Shown piece after piece: positions 6,480-17,500 of a stretch of 31,635 bases of DNA (within the stretch, counting starts at the first letter, position 1; each line of letters begins with the position of its first letter). This stretch comes from Methanobacteriota archaeon (GTDB lineage Archaea; Thermoplasmatota; Poseidoniia; Poseidoniales; SP79): NCBI GenBank assembly GCA_002715545.1, contig PAZI01000054.1, positions 1 to 31,635 on the forward strand. The letters run 5' to 3'. The translations under genes were made by a program, and so were the position numbers. The notes under the pieces were generated by a model that saw nothing but the letters and a program-made list of their open reading frames with translations, searched no databases and had not been told where the DNA came from.

Positions 6480-8024
6480 ATGGCACGGCTGCGCCAACTA
6501 AATCCACAGAACTACCCATCCTCGACGAACATTAACGCCGAGTTCGAAAACATTGTGCGCTATCTCAACAGCGCAGAGCTTGGCAACAAAACGGTAGCCG
6601 AGCTGCTCGATGTCCTCTTCGACGATGCTGGAGTGTTCGACGGCCCCATTGAGATGCGGCGAGTGCCGGGGACAGGCATCCAATTCCGTGTGGGCGAGTT
6701 CACCGACGCCGAAGCAGGCTACACCACCCTCATCTCAGACAGCGATATGCGCGGCGCTTCCGGCGTCGACCTCGGCAGTATTGGGGCACCGATCTTCCAC
6801 AGCCGCCAAGACACAACCGCAACATCCGGCCAGACCGTCGTCAGCTACAGCCACGCCAGCACGGACACTCTCGTCGTCTACAAAAACGGATTGCTGCAAG
6901 TCCCGACCACCGACTACACAAGCAGCGACACGGCAAACACCGTCACCTTTACCTCGGCCTTAGCGGCCAACGACAAGGTCACCATATTTAAGGTTCGTGC
7001 GGACGTCATCAGCGGGTTCGTGCGTACAGACGTAACCATCACGGCCACCACTCAGGTCGTCCACTCATTCACCCACACAGAAGAACAGGTCGTCCAAGTC
7101 TTCCTCAACGGCGTCCTCCTGCAAGAGGGTGGCGCAAACGACTACACGACCAACCCGGCATCAAACACGATCACGCTGGTCAACAACCCGAGCGTCAACG
7201 ACAAGCTCACAATCATCACGGTCGAGAACACCAGCAACCAAGTCGTCACCGGCCTCATGCTCGAAGGCAACTTCACCGATACCGCTGACGGCCTCATCAA
7301 GTTCAACAAGATCAACATCGCTGACGCCGCCATCACTCAGGCAAAAGTCTCCGGCCTGACGGCCGCACTCGCCGCAGCGACCACGATGACGATCTCTTCG
7401 TCCACTCCGGGCAGCCCATCACAAGGCGATCTGTTCCTCGACACATCAACATCGCCAAACCAGCTCAAGTTTTTTGATGGCGTCCAGTTCATCTCCCTCA
7501 ACGCGGAAGCGGAGATACCGACATTCGCATCCACAAACGCCAACCAGTTCCTCAAGGTCAACGGCACCGGCACCGCCCTCCAGTTTGGCACGGTCGACCT
7601 GTCCTCGGTTGTCCCCCAAACATTCATCGGCGCAGCCAACGGTGTCGCCAGTCTCGATTCATCCGCACTCGTGCCAGCCGCCCAAGTGCCAACGATATTG
7701 ACCGCCATCACACTCCCGGTATCAGCCGCCGGTTCCGTATCGAACGGCACCATCCTCGTCTCCCGGTTGTTCAAACAAAAGATACGCATCGACGGCATCA
7801 CGCACGCGCTCTCAGCGGGTTCATGCACAATCCAGATCAGTGTCGATGGATCGGTTGTCGGCAGCACACACGCCGTGTCTACCAGCGGCACAGACACAAC
7901 GATCTCACCCGCCATCAACATCGATGCCACAACCGGCAGCAAACGACTGGAGGTTGTCGTGACCGGCGCATCCGGCGCTTCAGACCTTGAGATCGGAATT
8001 GGCTGCGTTACCGAGGACACATAA
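6480..8024 (+). CDS. Tail fibre protein with two T7-fibre-like repeats
   Basis: 514 residues. The N-terminal 75 residues, including INAEFENIVRYLNS and VAELLDVLFDD, look like a virion attachment region. Two tandem modules follow: about 110-172 (TLVVYKNGLLQVPTTDYTSS, then NTVTFTSALAANDKVTIFKV) and about 187-250 (VVQVFLNGVLLQEGGANDY, then NTITLVNNPSVNDKLTIITV). Both match the V.NG.L......DYT....NTI.......DK.TI pattern of the T7-type fibre. Then come a Gly/Ser-rich SSTPGSPSQGDLFLDTST segment common in fibre shafts and a C-terminal beta domain from about 415 that may bind the receptor. GAGGGA precedes the ATG. Confidence 0.8.
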   Translation: MARLRQLNPQNYPSSTNINAEFENIVRYLNSAELGNKTVAELLDVLFDDAGVFDGPIEMRRVPGTGIQFRVGEFTDAEAGYTTLISDSDMRGASGVDLGSIGAPIFHSRQDTTATSGQTVVSYSHASTDTLVVYKNGLLQVPTTDYTSSDTANTVTFTSALAANDKVTIFKVRADVISGFVRTDVTITATTQVVHSFTHTEEQVVQVFLNGVLLQEGGANDYTTNPASNTITLVNNPSVNDKLTIITVENTSNQVVTGLMLEGNFTDTADGLIKFNKINIADAAITQAKVSGLTAALAAATTMTISSSTPGSPSQGDLFLDTSTSPNQLKFFDGVQFISLNAEAEIPTFASTNANQFLKVNGTGTALQFGTVDLSSVVPQTFIGAANGVASLDSSALVPAAQVPTILTAITLPVSAAGSVSNGTILVSRLFKQKIRIDGITHALSAGSCTIQISVDGSVVGSTHAVSTSGTDTTISPAINIDATTGSKRLEVVVTGASGASDLEIGIGCVTEDT

Positions 8025-8845
8025 TGGGTTTCTGGGATGACTTCACTGACTACTTCACGGCGGACGTTGTTCCCGCCGCAGTCAGTCTCGGTGTAAGTGC
8101 AGCAGCGCCACACGTCGTACCGACCAGTGTGGCTCCATACCTAAGCACACCGCTAGGTGCCGGTTTAACATCTGCCGCCGGGAGACTTGGTGGTGAGTAC
8201 GTCGGATCACAACTAAGCGACCAAGAATTTAATCTCGGCAACGCCCTGACCCGCGCCGGTATACAAGGCGCAACGACGTATATTCTTACGCCTCCCGAAG
8301 GAAAAGCGCCCACACTTGGTAAACAATATGGTTTTGATTTGGAAGACGGCCAAGTCATCCCAACTGCCGGTGCTAGTGATGATTTCTTCTCAACAGACAC
8401 CGTCGCTAGTGGCGTCAACAAAGCCACAGGTATGTTCGGACAAACGGCTGGAGACTACTTACGGGAGGGCTTTGTAAATGTTCCATTCGCTAGGGTCGCT
8501 GGAGCGGTCGCGCCATCTGTCGTCGCTCCAATGTTTGAATCGCCAGAGACGCAAAGTATCCCCCGTGCATCCGACCAGCAATTCAGTCCGGCACAGGGCA
8601 CAACATCCGCCGTTGTGCTTCCCCAAACCGGCCAAGTAACGCCGCCGACAAACGTCATCGAAGCAACGAACATAGTGACAGATCAGCCTGCGCTTCCATC
8701 GGGCGTCACTCTTGGAGATGAAGGCACCGGCCTGAGCAGCTTCCTCGTAAGGGATCGAGTGACAGGCGAGGACACCCGCGTCTCCGGTATCGGAAATAAC
8801 TTTGCCGCTCGGCTGTCGCGTCGTGCAGCAGGAGGATTTGGCTAA
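8024..8845 (+). CDS. Internal virion / ejection protein candidate 1
   Basis: 273 residues. It begins MGFWDDFTDYF, an amphipathic start, then has small-residue-rich, weakly hydrophobic segments (VVPAAVSLGVSAAAPHVVP, then LGAGLTSAAGRLGGEY) and a Pro/Thr/Ser-rich second half with no enzyme motif. The start overlaps the fibre stop (TAATG), with GAGGA six bases upstream. It opens a run of four virion-type genes that ends in the giant 3,215-residue protein, the usual position of podovirus internal core proteins ejected into the host. The assignment rests on context and composition. Confidence 0.5.
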   Translation: MGFWDDFTDYFTADVVPAAVSLGVSAAAPHVVPTSVAPYLSTPLGAGLTSAAGRLGGEYVGSQLSDQEFNLGNALTRAGIQGATTYILTPPEGKAPTLGKQYGFDLEDGQVIPTAGASDDFFSTDTVASGVNKATGMFGQTAGDYLREGFVNVPFARVAGAVAPSVVAPMFESPETQSIPRASDQQFSPAQGTTSAVVLPQTGQVTPPTNVIEATNIVTDQPALPSGVTLGDEGTGLSSFLVRDRVTGEDTRVSGIGNNFAARLSRRAAGGFG

Positions 8846-9648
8846 TGGCCTTCGCCGACTACATCGTACCCGGCCTAGCTGGCCTTTCCATGATATCGAC
8901 CACCCAACGCGCCAACCGCGCTCAGGCAGCGGCAGATGCTGTCACAGGCGCATACCTCGACATGGCGGCTCGCGAACAGGCAATCAACGAAGGCATCCGC
9001 AGCGGACTGCTACAACAAACCGCGAACCTCGGCACCAGCATGTCCGCCGCCCAACAGGCGCTCGGTCCTTTCGATCCAGGGGGGACAGGATTCTTCAATC
9101 AGAACCTCCTCGACTCCTTGCAGGCCGAATACCTTGCAGCCGCGCAACGTGACGCAAACCAAGCACTAGACCGCGCCGGTTCTAAACTTTTCGCACAAGA
9201 CCTGCGGCGTGGCGTAGCAAGCGGCACACCCGGCGAGGACACGCAACGCCGCCTGATGGAAACAGCCGCTGACGTGAACCGGGACGCCACACTCAAGGCA
9301 CGGCAGGACGCAATCAAAGAATACCAGTCACTGCTCGGACTGGCGTCGACCGGACAAGAAATGGAACAAGGCCGCCGGTCCTTCGCCCTTAACGAAATAG
9401 CGGGCGTCCTTCAACCACAGATCAAGGCCGAGACGGCCCTCGTAAATAATCAAACCGGCCTCAACGCAATGGGTGGCGCAAACAGAGCTGTCACCGGAGC
9501 CGCCAGCGCAGCAGCCACCGAAGCCGGGGAAGCCTCCAGAGGCTTCGGTTCCAGCCTCGCCGACCTGCTCCGCGAGCGTAAAGTCGATGAGCGTCTGAAG
9601 GCTGGGTACAATTTGGGCACGATAGCTGCGGCCTCGGGGAACTCATAG
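8845..9648 (+). CDS. Internal virion / ejection protein candidate 2
   Basis: 267 residues, strongly Ala/Gln/Arg-rich and helical (AQAAADAVTGAYLDMAAREQ, then LQAEYLAAAQRDANQALDRA). A short hydrophobic start (YIVPGLAGLSMIS) could touch the membrane. The composition resembles small ejection proteins such as T7 gp14 or P22 gp7/gp20, although these families share little sequence. AGGAGG is well placed before the ATG, and the start overlaps the preceding TAA by one base. Its GC content (about 65% at 9001-9060) is much higher than in the next gene. Confidence 0.55.
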   Translation: MAFADYIVPGLAGLSMISTTQRANRAQAAADAVTGAYLDMAAREQAINEGIRSGLLQQTANLGTSMSAAQQALGPFDPGGTGFFNQNLLDSLQAEYLAAAQRDANQALDRAGSKLFAQDLRRGVASGTPGEDTQRRLMETAADVNRDATLKARQDAIKEYQSLLGLASTGQEMEQGRRSFALNEIAGVLQPQIKAETALVNNQTGLNAMGGANRAVTGAASAAATEAGEASRGFGSSLADLLRERKVDERLKAGYNLGTIAAASGNS

Positions 9649-9658
9649 GAACTTAGAA

Positions 9659-11455
9659 ATGAGCATTTTTCGTTTCGCCGGTAACATTTCAGAGGGTATG
9701 CGCGAAAGCGATGAACGGGCGCGTGGCCGTCGCGCCAAGGCCATCGAGGCCTACGACGCATTCGTGCGCAACAACCCAGAGGCAACCGAACAAGAGTTAT
9801 TCGGTCGGCGTGAAATGGTTGCGGATGGATCAAACTATCTGCTGGCCGCTCTGCCTGACGACGCATCTATCGCAAAGCAAATCGAACGCAACGAAGCCGC
9901 TGCCCAAGTACGCAAAGAAGCAGAAGAAATGACCCGCCTTGAGCAGCTTCAAAAAAGGCAGGGCATGATTAGAGAAAGCGTGTCGCAAGCCGTCGACAGA
10001 GCTTTAAGTGATATTTACGCCACCCCCAATGCAATTGGTCCTAGCGACCAAGAACTTCTTGCGAGCGTGCGGGAAAAGCTACCGGAATATTTACACAAAG
10101 ATTTTGATCGAATTTACACAGCAGGGTACAGCCTCACAGACTTACGCAGTTCACGCGAGCTGGCAAAGCTACAAGAGGCAGAAAAAGCAATCGCAATGTT
10201 TGGAGACTTGACTCTTGATCAGATCAGGACTTCAAACCTGCCCGCGAATATGAAGCCGTTTGCCATCGCAGTCGCAGAAAGAAAACAGGCAGAAAAGGCC
10301 CGCCTCCAGCGTGATGAAGACCGCAAAGATGCGCGGCTTGAACTTGCCGAAGAGCAAGCAGAGTTGGCCAGAAGTAGCCAAATGTTTCGCGAAAGCCAGA
10401 CCGAATTAACCAACAAAATAACGATGGCCAGCGAAGCTGAAAAACAGCGCCTATCCCGAGTAAAGACCGCTCGCGAGCTAACGAAACAATCTCAAGAACA
10501 AGAAGCCAATCGATTGAAGATGGTGGGCGCAAGTGAAGCGAGCGCCCTAGCGGAAGCAGAAGATTTAAGCGACGAAGATAAAGAGATCGTCACTAAAAAC
10601 GTGCAGTCCATAGCCGAAATCTACGCTGTGACAGACACCCAGATCGCGGAAATAGCAAAAATAGCTGTGGAACAGGCCGAAAAAGGAAGCATCAACACTG
10701 TCAAAGCGGCATTCGAACAAAAGAGTGGGCGTCTCGCACGACGCATAGACGTTGTCATGCAAGCAGGCCTTGGCATCGAAACCGCGCCCAGCGTGATGAC
10801 CGCTCAGATCGACGACACAGGCGCAATTCAATCCGATCCGGGCAGCTTCATCGACGGTGTTCAACAGAACATTCAAAAGGTGACGAGCGAACTTGCCGAC
10901 ATTGCAAAAAACGCATCTCAAACGCCAGATGCAACAATTCAGCAGGCATACCGGATGCAAGCAAAACGCATCCAGCAGTTAAGAGAAGCGTTGTCCCTCC
11001 CCAACTTCAATGTCACCTCGGGCTTCAACCCAGACGTAGTCATGCAAATCAAAGACACGGTCAACAGTCTCGAAGCCCAATTAATAGACATGCAAGCTAA
11101 CGTGAAGGGGACGACGCCCCCAACACCAAAAACCCCCCAGCAGGCGGCACCAAAGACAGCAGCACAGCAGAGAGCAGATGAAGATAGAAAACTAGCTGAC
11201 GCTATTCTCGATTATCAAATGGCGGCAACCAACAAAGGCCCCGGAGGTGTGGTCAGAGACACATACCTCGATAGATTCATCGAACGGCATTTCCCGAATG
11301 CAACATGGAGAGAACGCGCCAGCCTGCTCGCGAAAGCACGACGGATGCTTACTGGCGGCGAAGGCTTCAACCAGAATAATGCTGGCTTTCGCGGAGCGTG
11401 GAGTCGGGCCTTCGGCCTCCACAAACCATATCTTCCAGCGGAACTCCCTGACTAG
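9659..11455 (+). CDS. Internal virion protein candidate 3, long coiled coil
   Basis: 598 residues, almost wholly alpha-helical and charged. Examples are EEMTRLEQLQKRQGMIRESV around 90-110, ERKQAEKARLQRDEDRKDAR around 210-230 and several Glu/Gln-rich stretches to about 480. A Pro/Thr linker (GTTPPTPKTPQQAAPKTA) is followed by a C-terminal 90-residue domain with DYQMAATNKGPGGVVRDTYL. No catalytic motif is seen. Size, position and helicity fit a podovirus core or ejection protein (compare T7 gp15 in position). Three sampled 60-base windows of this gene are only 40-45% GC, clearly below its neighbours, hinting at a different origin. Confidence 0.55.
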   Translation: MSIFRFAGNISEGMRESDERARGRRAKAIEAYDAFVRNNPEATEQELFGRREMVADGSNYLLAALPDDASIAKQIERNEAAAQVRKEAEEMTRLEQLQKRQGMIRESVSQAVDRALSDIYATPNAIGPSDQELLASVREKLPEYLHKDFDRIYTAGYSLTDLRSSRELAKLQEAEKAIAMFGDLTLDQIRTSNLPANMKPFAIAVAERKQAEKARLQRDEDRKDARLELAEEQAELARSSQMFRESQTELTNKITMASEAEKQRLSRVKTARELTKQSQEQEANRLKMVGASEASALAEAEDLSDEDKEIVTKNVQSIAEIYAVTDTQIAEIAKIAVEQAEKGSINTVKAAFEQKSGRLARRIDVVMQAGLGIETAPSVMTAQIDDTGAIQSDPGSFIDGVQQNIQKVTSELADIAKNASQTPDATIQQAYRMQAKRIQQLREALSLPNFNVTSGFNPDVVMQIKDTVNSLEAQLIDMQANVKGTTPPTPKTPQQAAPKTAAQQRADEDRKLADAILDYQMAATNKGPGGVVRDTYLDRFIERHFPNATWRERASLLAKARRMLTGGEGFNQNNAGFRGAWSRAFGLHKPYLPAELPD

Positions 11456-11520
11456 GACGACCGCCACCCCAATACCCCAGTAATTTCGCATTACACACAT
11501 GCGGAAACTGGAGTACCGAA
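11456..11520 (+). promoter_or_regulatory. Intergenic AGGACGACC element (copy 3) with hairpin before the giant gene
   Basis: TAGGACGACCGCCACCCC spans the preceding stop codon and matches the elements at about 1004 and 4061. It is followed by CCAGTAATTTCGC and GCGGAAACTGG, which can form an imperfect stem around ATTACACACAT. GGAG lies seven bases before the GTG start of the giant gene. The role is unknown. Confidence 0.35.
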
Positions 11521-14500
11521 GTGAAGCTGTTTACCGATAGTTGGCGTGACCTCCCCCAGCCAACGCAAGCGCCCGTCTCACCCAACGCTTACACATCTCT
11601 CGATTACAACGAGATCAAGAGCAACCCGCAGTTCCTCGAAGACCTGCGGACACATTACGGCCAAGAGGTCGGAACGAACGACCCCGACAAGCTGATCGAC
11701 GCATTCTTCCGCGACCGCCTGAAATCCGACCTGAACTCTGTCAGCCTCGGCGAAGACGTATACGCAGCCTACAGCGCAGACACCGAAGGCCGCGAGCGCA
11801 TGAAGCGCTTGCAGGCTGTCTACGACAAATCTCCACTATTCTTCCGCGACGACCTTGGCCGCTTTGGTCAAGCCGCAGACACCATCGCAGGCTCACTCCT
11901 GACCGATCCCATAAACTATGTCGGCTTCGGGTTCGGCGGCATCGCCGCCCGTGAGGTTGCAAAGGCCGGGGCCAAAGCAGCCTTAAAATCAGGAACCATC
12001 CTTTCCCGGTCTGCACTAGCCGGTCGATCTGCTCTAGCCGGTGCCAAACGAGGCGCAATCGCAGAAGCCGTCGTCAACGCGCCTATCGAAGCCGCTTTCG
12101 ACGCGGCCACTCAAGCTCGCGACATGAAGCTGGGCCTCCAAAACGAATACGACGTTGGCCGCACCGGCATAGCCGCAGGATTTGGCGCTGTCGGTGGCGG
12201 CGTCCTCGGTGGCGCATTTGGTGCCGTAGGTGGCGCAACCGTTGGCCGAGCGCGGGGTATCCGCGATGCCGAAGCCGAGATAGCGGCAGAACGTCTAGTG
12301 GAGGAAGAAGAGGCCTTAGAAGCCCAGCGCCTTATTGATGAAGAGGCCGCGCGGCCTGCCGCAGAACTCGCTGCGCGTCAGCAGGAAGCGGGCGACCTAT
12401 TCCCTGACGAACCACGCATAGAGCCGGAGCCGTCTTCCGAGCAGGAAATAGACAGGGTACTGAATTACCGCATCGAGCAGCTCCGCGCACAACTTGCTCG
12501 TGCCCGCCGCGATGGTGAGGACACGTCCGCCATCACTAAAGCTCTCACCGCTGCTCGCTCGCTTCAAATCAAACGGTCGACCCTCGACGAACGAATGGCA
12601 GCCGTTGAGCAGCAGCTCGCCAGTTCCGACCCCGCAGAGATCAAAAAGGGCGAACGAGCGTTACAAGCGCTGGAAGAAGAGCAGGCTGATATATCAGGTC
12701 TCACCCTCGAAGATATCGACGCGAGGACAGAGGTTGGCGGCGGAACGCCAGATTTATTCCAGGCTGACCAGGCTGCCGCCCAGGCTGCGCCCGACGTTCA
12801 GCGTGTCCCCGAGGCCGGGGACACTGTCCCCGCACCCGAAGAGGCACCTGCTGCCCCTGAACCCGAGGCTCCCGCTGCCCCGGAGGCTGTCCCCGATCCA
12901 ATCGATGACCTCGTGGCAAGAGCACGCGAGGGTATGCCCGCCTTCATTACAAACGCTATGCGTGCAGCGGCCCGCAGGGTCGGCGCTGAGATCGAGCAGA
13001 CCGACACACCGGACGACGTCATCAACAAAATTGCCGCCAAACGTGAAGAGGCCGATCTGGATGTCCCGCAGTTTCTCGACCGGCGTGCAGAAACTACTGA
13101 AGACATCATCGATGACGTGGAAAGCGGGAGCGCCACAACCGACCAAGCGGCAGAGCGCCTAGAAGCCATTGACGTTGATCCGGCAGATGTTGGCGGTGAA
13201 GTGCTGGACGCCGCCGCCCTCGCAGATGCCCAGCGGGCACTTGAAGAACCAGAAGTAGATGAGGCCGTACCGCTCATTAAAGAGAGCCAGCAGGCTATCG
13301 CTGACAAGATCGGCACCGTCACACAGGCCCGCAAGATCATCAACGCGGCCGCAGGCGGCAAAAAGCTACCCAAGGCCGAACGACAACAGCTCGCCGCTCA
13401 AGTTGCACGCGTCGTCAACCAAGTCGAATCCGACTTTGTGTCGGAGCTTGAAGCAATCTATGACGCCAGCCCCGATCTCATACTTGATGAAGTGTTCATC
13501 GAGCGTCTGATCGAGGACATGCCGCAGCTCAAGCGTTTCGATGACAACATCAACCGCAAGGACATAGCTCGCCGTCTCTACAAAAAGTTCAAATCAACCG
13601 ACACTCAGCAAAGCCTCTTCGATCCAGAAACAGAACTCTCGGAGGTTGAGCAAACCGAGTTCACCCGTCGCATGGCAAACATGCGCAGGCAGATCATCAA
13701 AGAGTTCCCCGACGCACCGGAAGCATTTGTCGAGCTGCGCTTGCGTAACGCCTCAGACGACCTCGTCGAGGACATCATTCGCCGCCGCCGCACGGCCACA
13801 GACACGTCCAGCCCGCTCGGCAGGATCGACGACACCATGCCCGTCGTCGCTGGCCGCACGGTAGAACGCGTCATATCTCGCGGCGCAGCCACACCCGAAA
13901 ACGTCGGGGGACAACAACGCGCGGGCCGCGTTCAGGGTTTCCTTCGAAAATCAAACAAACAAGGCATCGTCGGCCAGCTCGACACTGGAAAGACAGGCCG
14001 AAAAGCTCGGTTCCCCTCCCTACCAGAAATCGTTGCTGATCTCGAAATCCAAGAGAGCCGCCGCGCCACCCAAATGCGTGGCCTCACCGCCGCCAAGATC
14101 GGCGAAAAGATGGCGTCTGGAGAGATCGCCAATATAGATTTTTCCGCTCGTCCATTCACGGCATCATCCCGAACGCGTGTCGTCGATGGCGCACCGCTGA
14201 AACGCGGCGAGGAAGGCGTCTACGATCCCATACACAAACGGGCATACCGCCACCGCGTCAACATGGAGAAGGACCGCGACGGCTTCGCTTCTGGCCGCAT
14301 AGCGCCGGTCAAGCCAATCAATGCCAAGCCCGACCCGGAGCAGCCCGAACCGGCAAAACCGGAATACGTCAAAGAAGCGCCACCCGAGCCAGACATCACA
14401 GAGCCAACTTCTGTCCCCGAGCTGGCCGTCGCTTACAAAAACGGCGAACTAACCCTTGAAGAGTTCCTCGCCCGAGCAGGCCTCGATCAGAAAAAAACTG

Positions 14501-17500
14501 ACCCAGCACCAGAAGCAGCAGCCCCAGAGGCAGCGCCAGCAGAGCAACCGCGAAAGGCACCATCGTCAACGGACGAATTTATAGCTGCGGCCAATGCCGT
14601 AAACATACCGGAAGGTGAAATACTCGCGGTTCGCCTCAAAGACGACCCTAACGAGGTGCGTATTCCGAGCAGCAGGCAGATCACTGATGCCGACACATAC
14701 GGCGAAGCCCTCGCAAAGGTGATTGGCAAAAAACCGGCAGATCAATTTGAACTGGTTACTGTCCCCGCAGGAACGCGCAGCAGGAGCATAAGTGCGGCAC
14801 AGAACGCACAGCCAATCGATGTTGCAGCCCCACGCCCAGAACGCGCCTCCGCGACAAAGCGCGAACTGCCGCCATTCCTTCAAGATATACAGTCAGCAAC
14901 AGTTTATCTGCCCGAAGAGCTTGGCGGCAGACAGACCGTTTTGGATGCTCATAAACGGCTGATAATGCTTCACAACATGACGTGGGAAGAAGCAAACCAA
15001 GCCATTAGTTTCAACATTAACGACATCATCGCTATTGAAGAGGCGTTCGAACGCCAGAACATCTCTTATCGCCTTCAAAATACAGATCGTCACAGTGCGA
15101 TCCAGGCCGTTCAAGACATATTCTCCGGCGTTTCAGTAGAAGACGCAGTGAGTGCTCGCGACTTCCTGCGCCGCCTTGGTGGGAATCGAAACGAAGCGCC
15201 ACGGTTTTTTCAGAAGGGGGCTGACCCGTCTCAAGGACAGGGCGCATTTAATACTTTAACAAACGAAATTGTGCTTCGCCCGGAAGACCCTCTATTCCAC
15301 ATCACACCGCCTATCTCAAAGCTCTACCACGAAGTGGCCCATTGGGCGTACATGAACATCCTTACTGCGCAGGACCGGATTACTTTTCTTCGTTACATCC
15401 AAAAGCGCCTCGACAGTGAATTGCCGCAGGATGTAATCAATGATTTATACGGGTCTCAAACGGGAGCAACAGGAAACTTCGATTACTCGCCACAGGAGTT
15501 TTTCGCAAACACGTTTGACCAATGGGTGATGGGCAACAAGTCGCCTGAAATCGAAACTATTTTGCAGCGCTTGTCTGAAATAGTGCGCAATGTAATCGAG
15601 TATTTCATTGGGAAATCGCCAATCGTCGACCCAGAACTCGACATGCTGTTCCGCAAAATCCTTCCCGATGAGTTCCAAGGCGAGATCGACCTGCCGTCCG
15701 AGGACATTGTCAAACAGGCGGCCACCCCCGGCGGCCAGTTGGCAGCAGGAAAGCTGTTCCAGCTCGATGACGCCCGGCGCACCATTCACGACGCCATCGA
15801 ATCCGAAGACCCTATGCGGATGCGTGAAGTCGCCAACGACATGGCTCGTGAAGCGCTTGGGTTGTCGCGTTTGAATTTGCTGACCAAAGCAAAATTCCGA
15901 GCAAGCGACGGCAGCATTCGCCGATCCAAAACAGGCGGACGCCTCCGCGCCCTCGCTATGCGCGGCTTTGAAGCCACCCAAGACAAAGAGTCCTTTGAAG
16001 ACGCAAGCCTCTTCAAAGACGCCGATAACTACGACTACGACGAATTTGAATCCTTCGAGGAGGGTTACGACTTCTTTGATGGCGCGAACGAAGCGTTCGC
16101 CGAGCTGGAGGATAGGGGATTTAGCGTCTCCGACGTACCAGCAGAGTACACGGGTGAGGTAGCAAATTCCGTCGAAATACTCGATGTCCTCAATCGCCTT
16201 GATGAAGAATTTCGACTGGCAGGCCGCGATCTATCACAGAGATTTTTCAACATGGAGAACGCGAACATTGAAGGTCTGCGCAATCCATTCAGCCGCTACG
16301 ATAAATACATCCACCCAAATGCCAGAAAGGCAATCGGACGGGCCAACGCAAAACGCGCCCGCCAAGAGAACAAAGCTCTTGAAGAGGCCAGCAGCAAAAA
16401 GAAACCCGAAGTACGATCCACACCGGACGACGCGGCTAAGTCCCCACGCGCAATGTCAGCACGAGAGCTGGCTGAAAAGTACAACTCGTTGGAGCCATCC
16501 ACCGAGCGCACCCGCATCGCCAAAGAGATCAAACGCATGGCGGCTGCGGAGCCAGAGGTCTCAGGCGTCAAGATTAGTAAAGAGGTCAAACGCCTTCGGA
16601 TCGACGACCTCGCAGACCTAGTCCAAAACGGAACAGCCAAACAATCAGCTCAAGCTCTCGCGGAACTGGCACGCCGCAGCGACGGCAAAGTGCCCAGCTA
16701 CGCTTTCAAAAAACCAACACAGCCCGAAGTTCGTGGTGCCATATCCCGCGAGGTTGAGGACACAACCGGGACCACGTCGGACACCAATCCGTTTCCCGCT
16801 GCTCGCGCTCAACTGCGCAACATTCTGGAGCAGATGACACACCGGGACGCGGAAGTAGACAGTGTGATGAAGACCATCACCTACCGCATCTTCAACCTCG
16901 CCGGTCTTAGCGTTCATGGAACCCCCGAGGACATGAACGTCATAACGAGTTGGGACATCAGAAACATGACGGACAGTCCCATCTCGCAATTAGACGAGGT
17001 CGCCTCACAGGAAGACATCCGTATTCTACAGGGCGCAATGCGTAAACTCGCAGTGTCGGTTCAGAAAATGAACGCTAATGCCTCAAATGAAGCCGACGTG
17101 GTCAACGAGCTGTACGAAATGATTAGTAGTAGCACAGCGATATCCAACGAAGCGTACCTCAACAACTTGGAGCTTCGTGATGTCCTCGGTGATAACGCTG
17201 CTGTCAGTAGTGTCATTATCGATCCAGACAACATTCCCCGTCTCGGCCAGTCAGAAAAAGGCGAACAGTTTATTGAGAAAATGAGAGCGCAGGTCGCTTA
17301 CGTCTTAAACGGCCTCATCACCGGCCCAACTGCCCGTAGGGAGCTGGCTGCGCTTACACACTACGGCGACATGTTTGCGGACATAGCACCAGAAAAGTCG
17401 GTGCATGACATGTTTTTCCACAGCCGCACTGCGCCAGCCAGTGTCGCAGCGGATTACTTCAAGCAGGCCGTCGAAAAGATGTCTATTGGACGCGCTGCGG

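Noticed and set aside
7337..8113. 258-codon minus-strand frame
   Set aside because: Antisense to the tail fibre gene; a shadow of its codon use.
12494..13162. 222-codon plus-strand frame
   Set aside because: Ser/Pro/Arg-rich read in a second frame of the giant gene.
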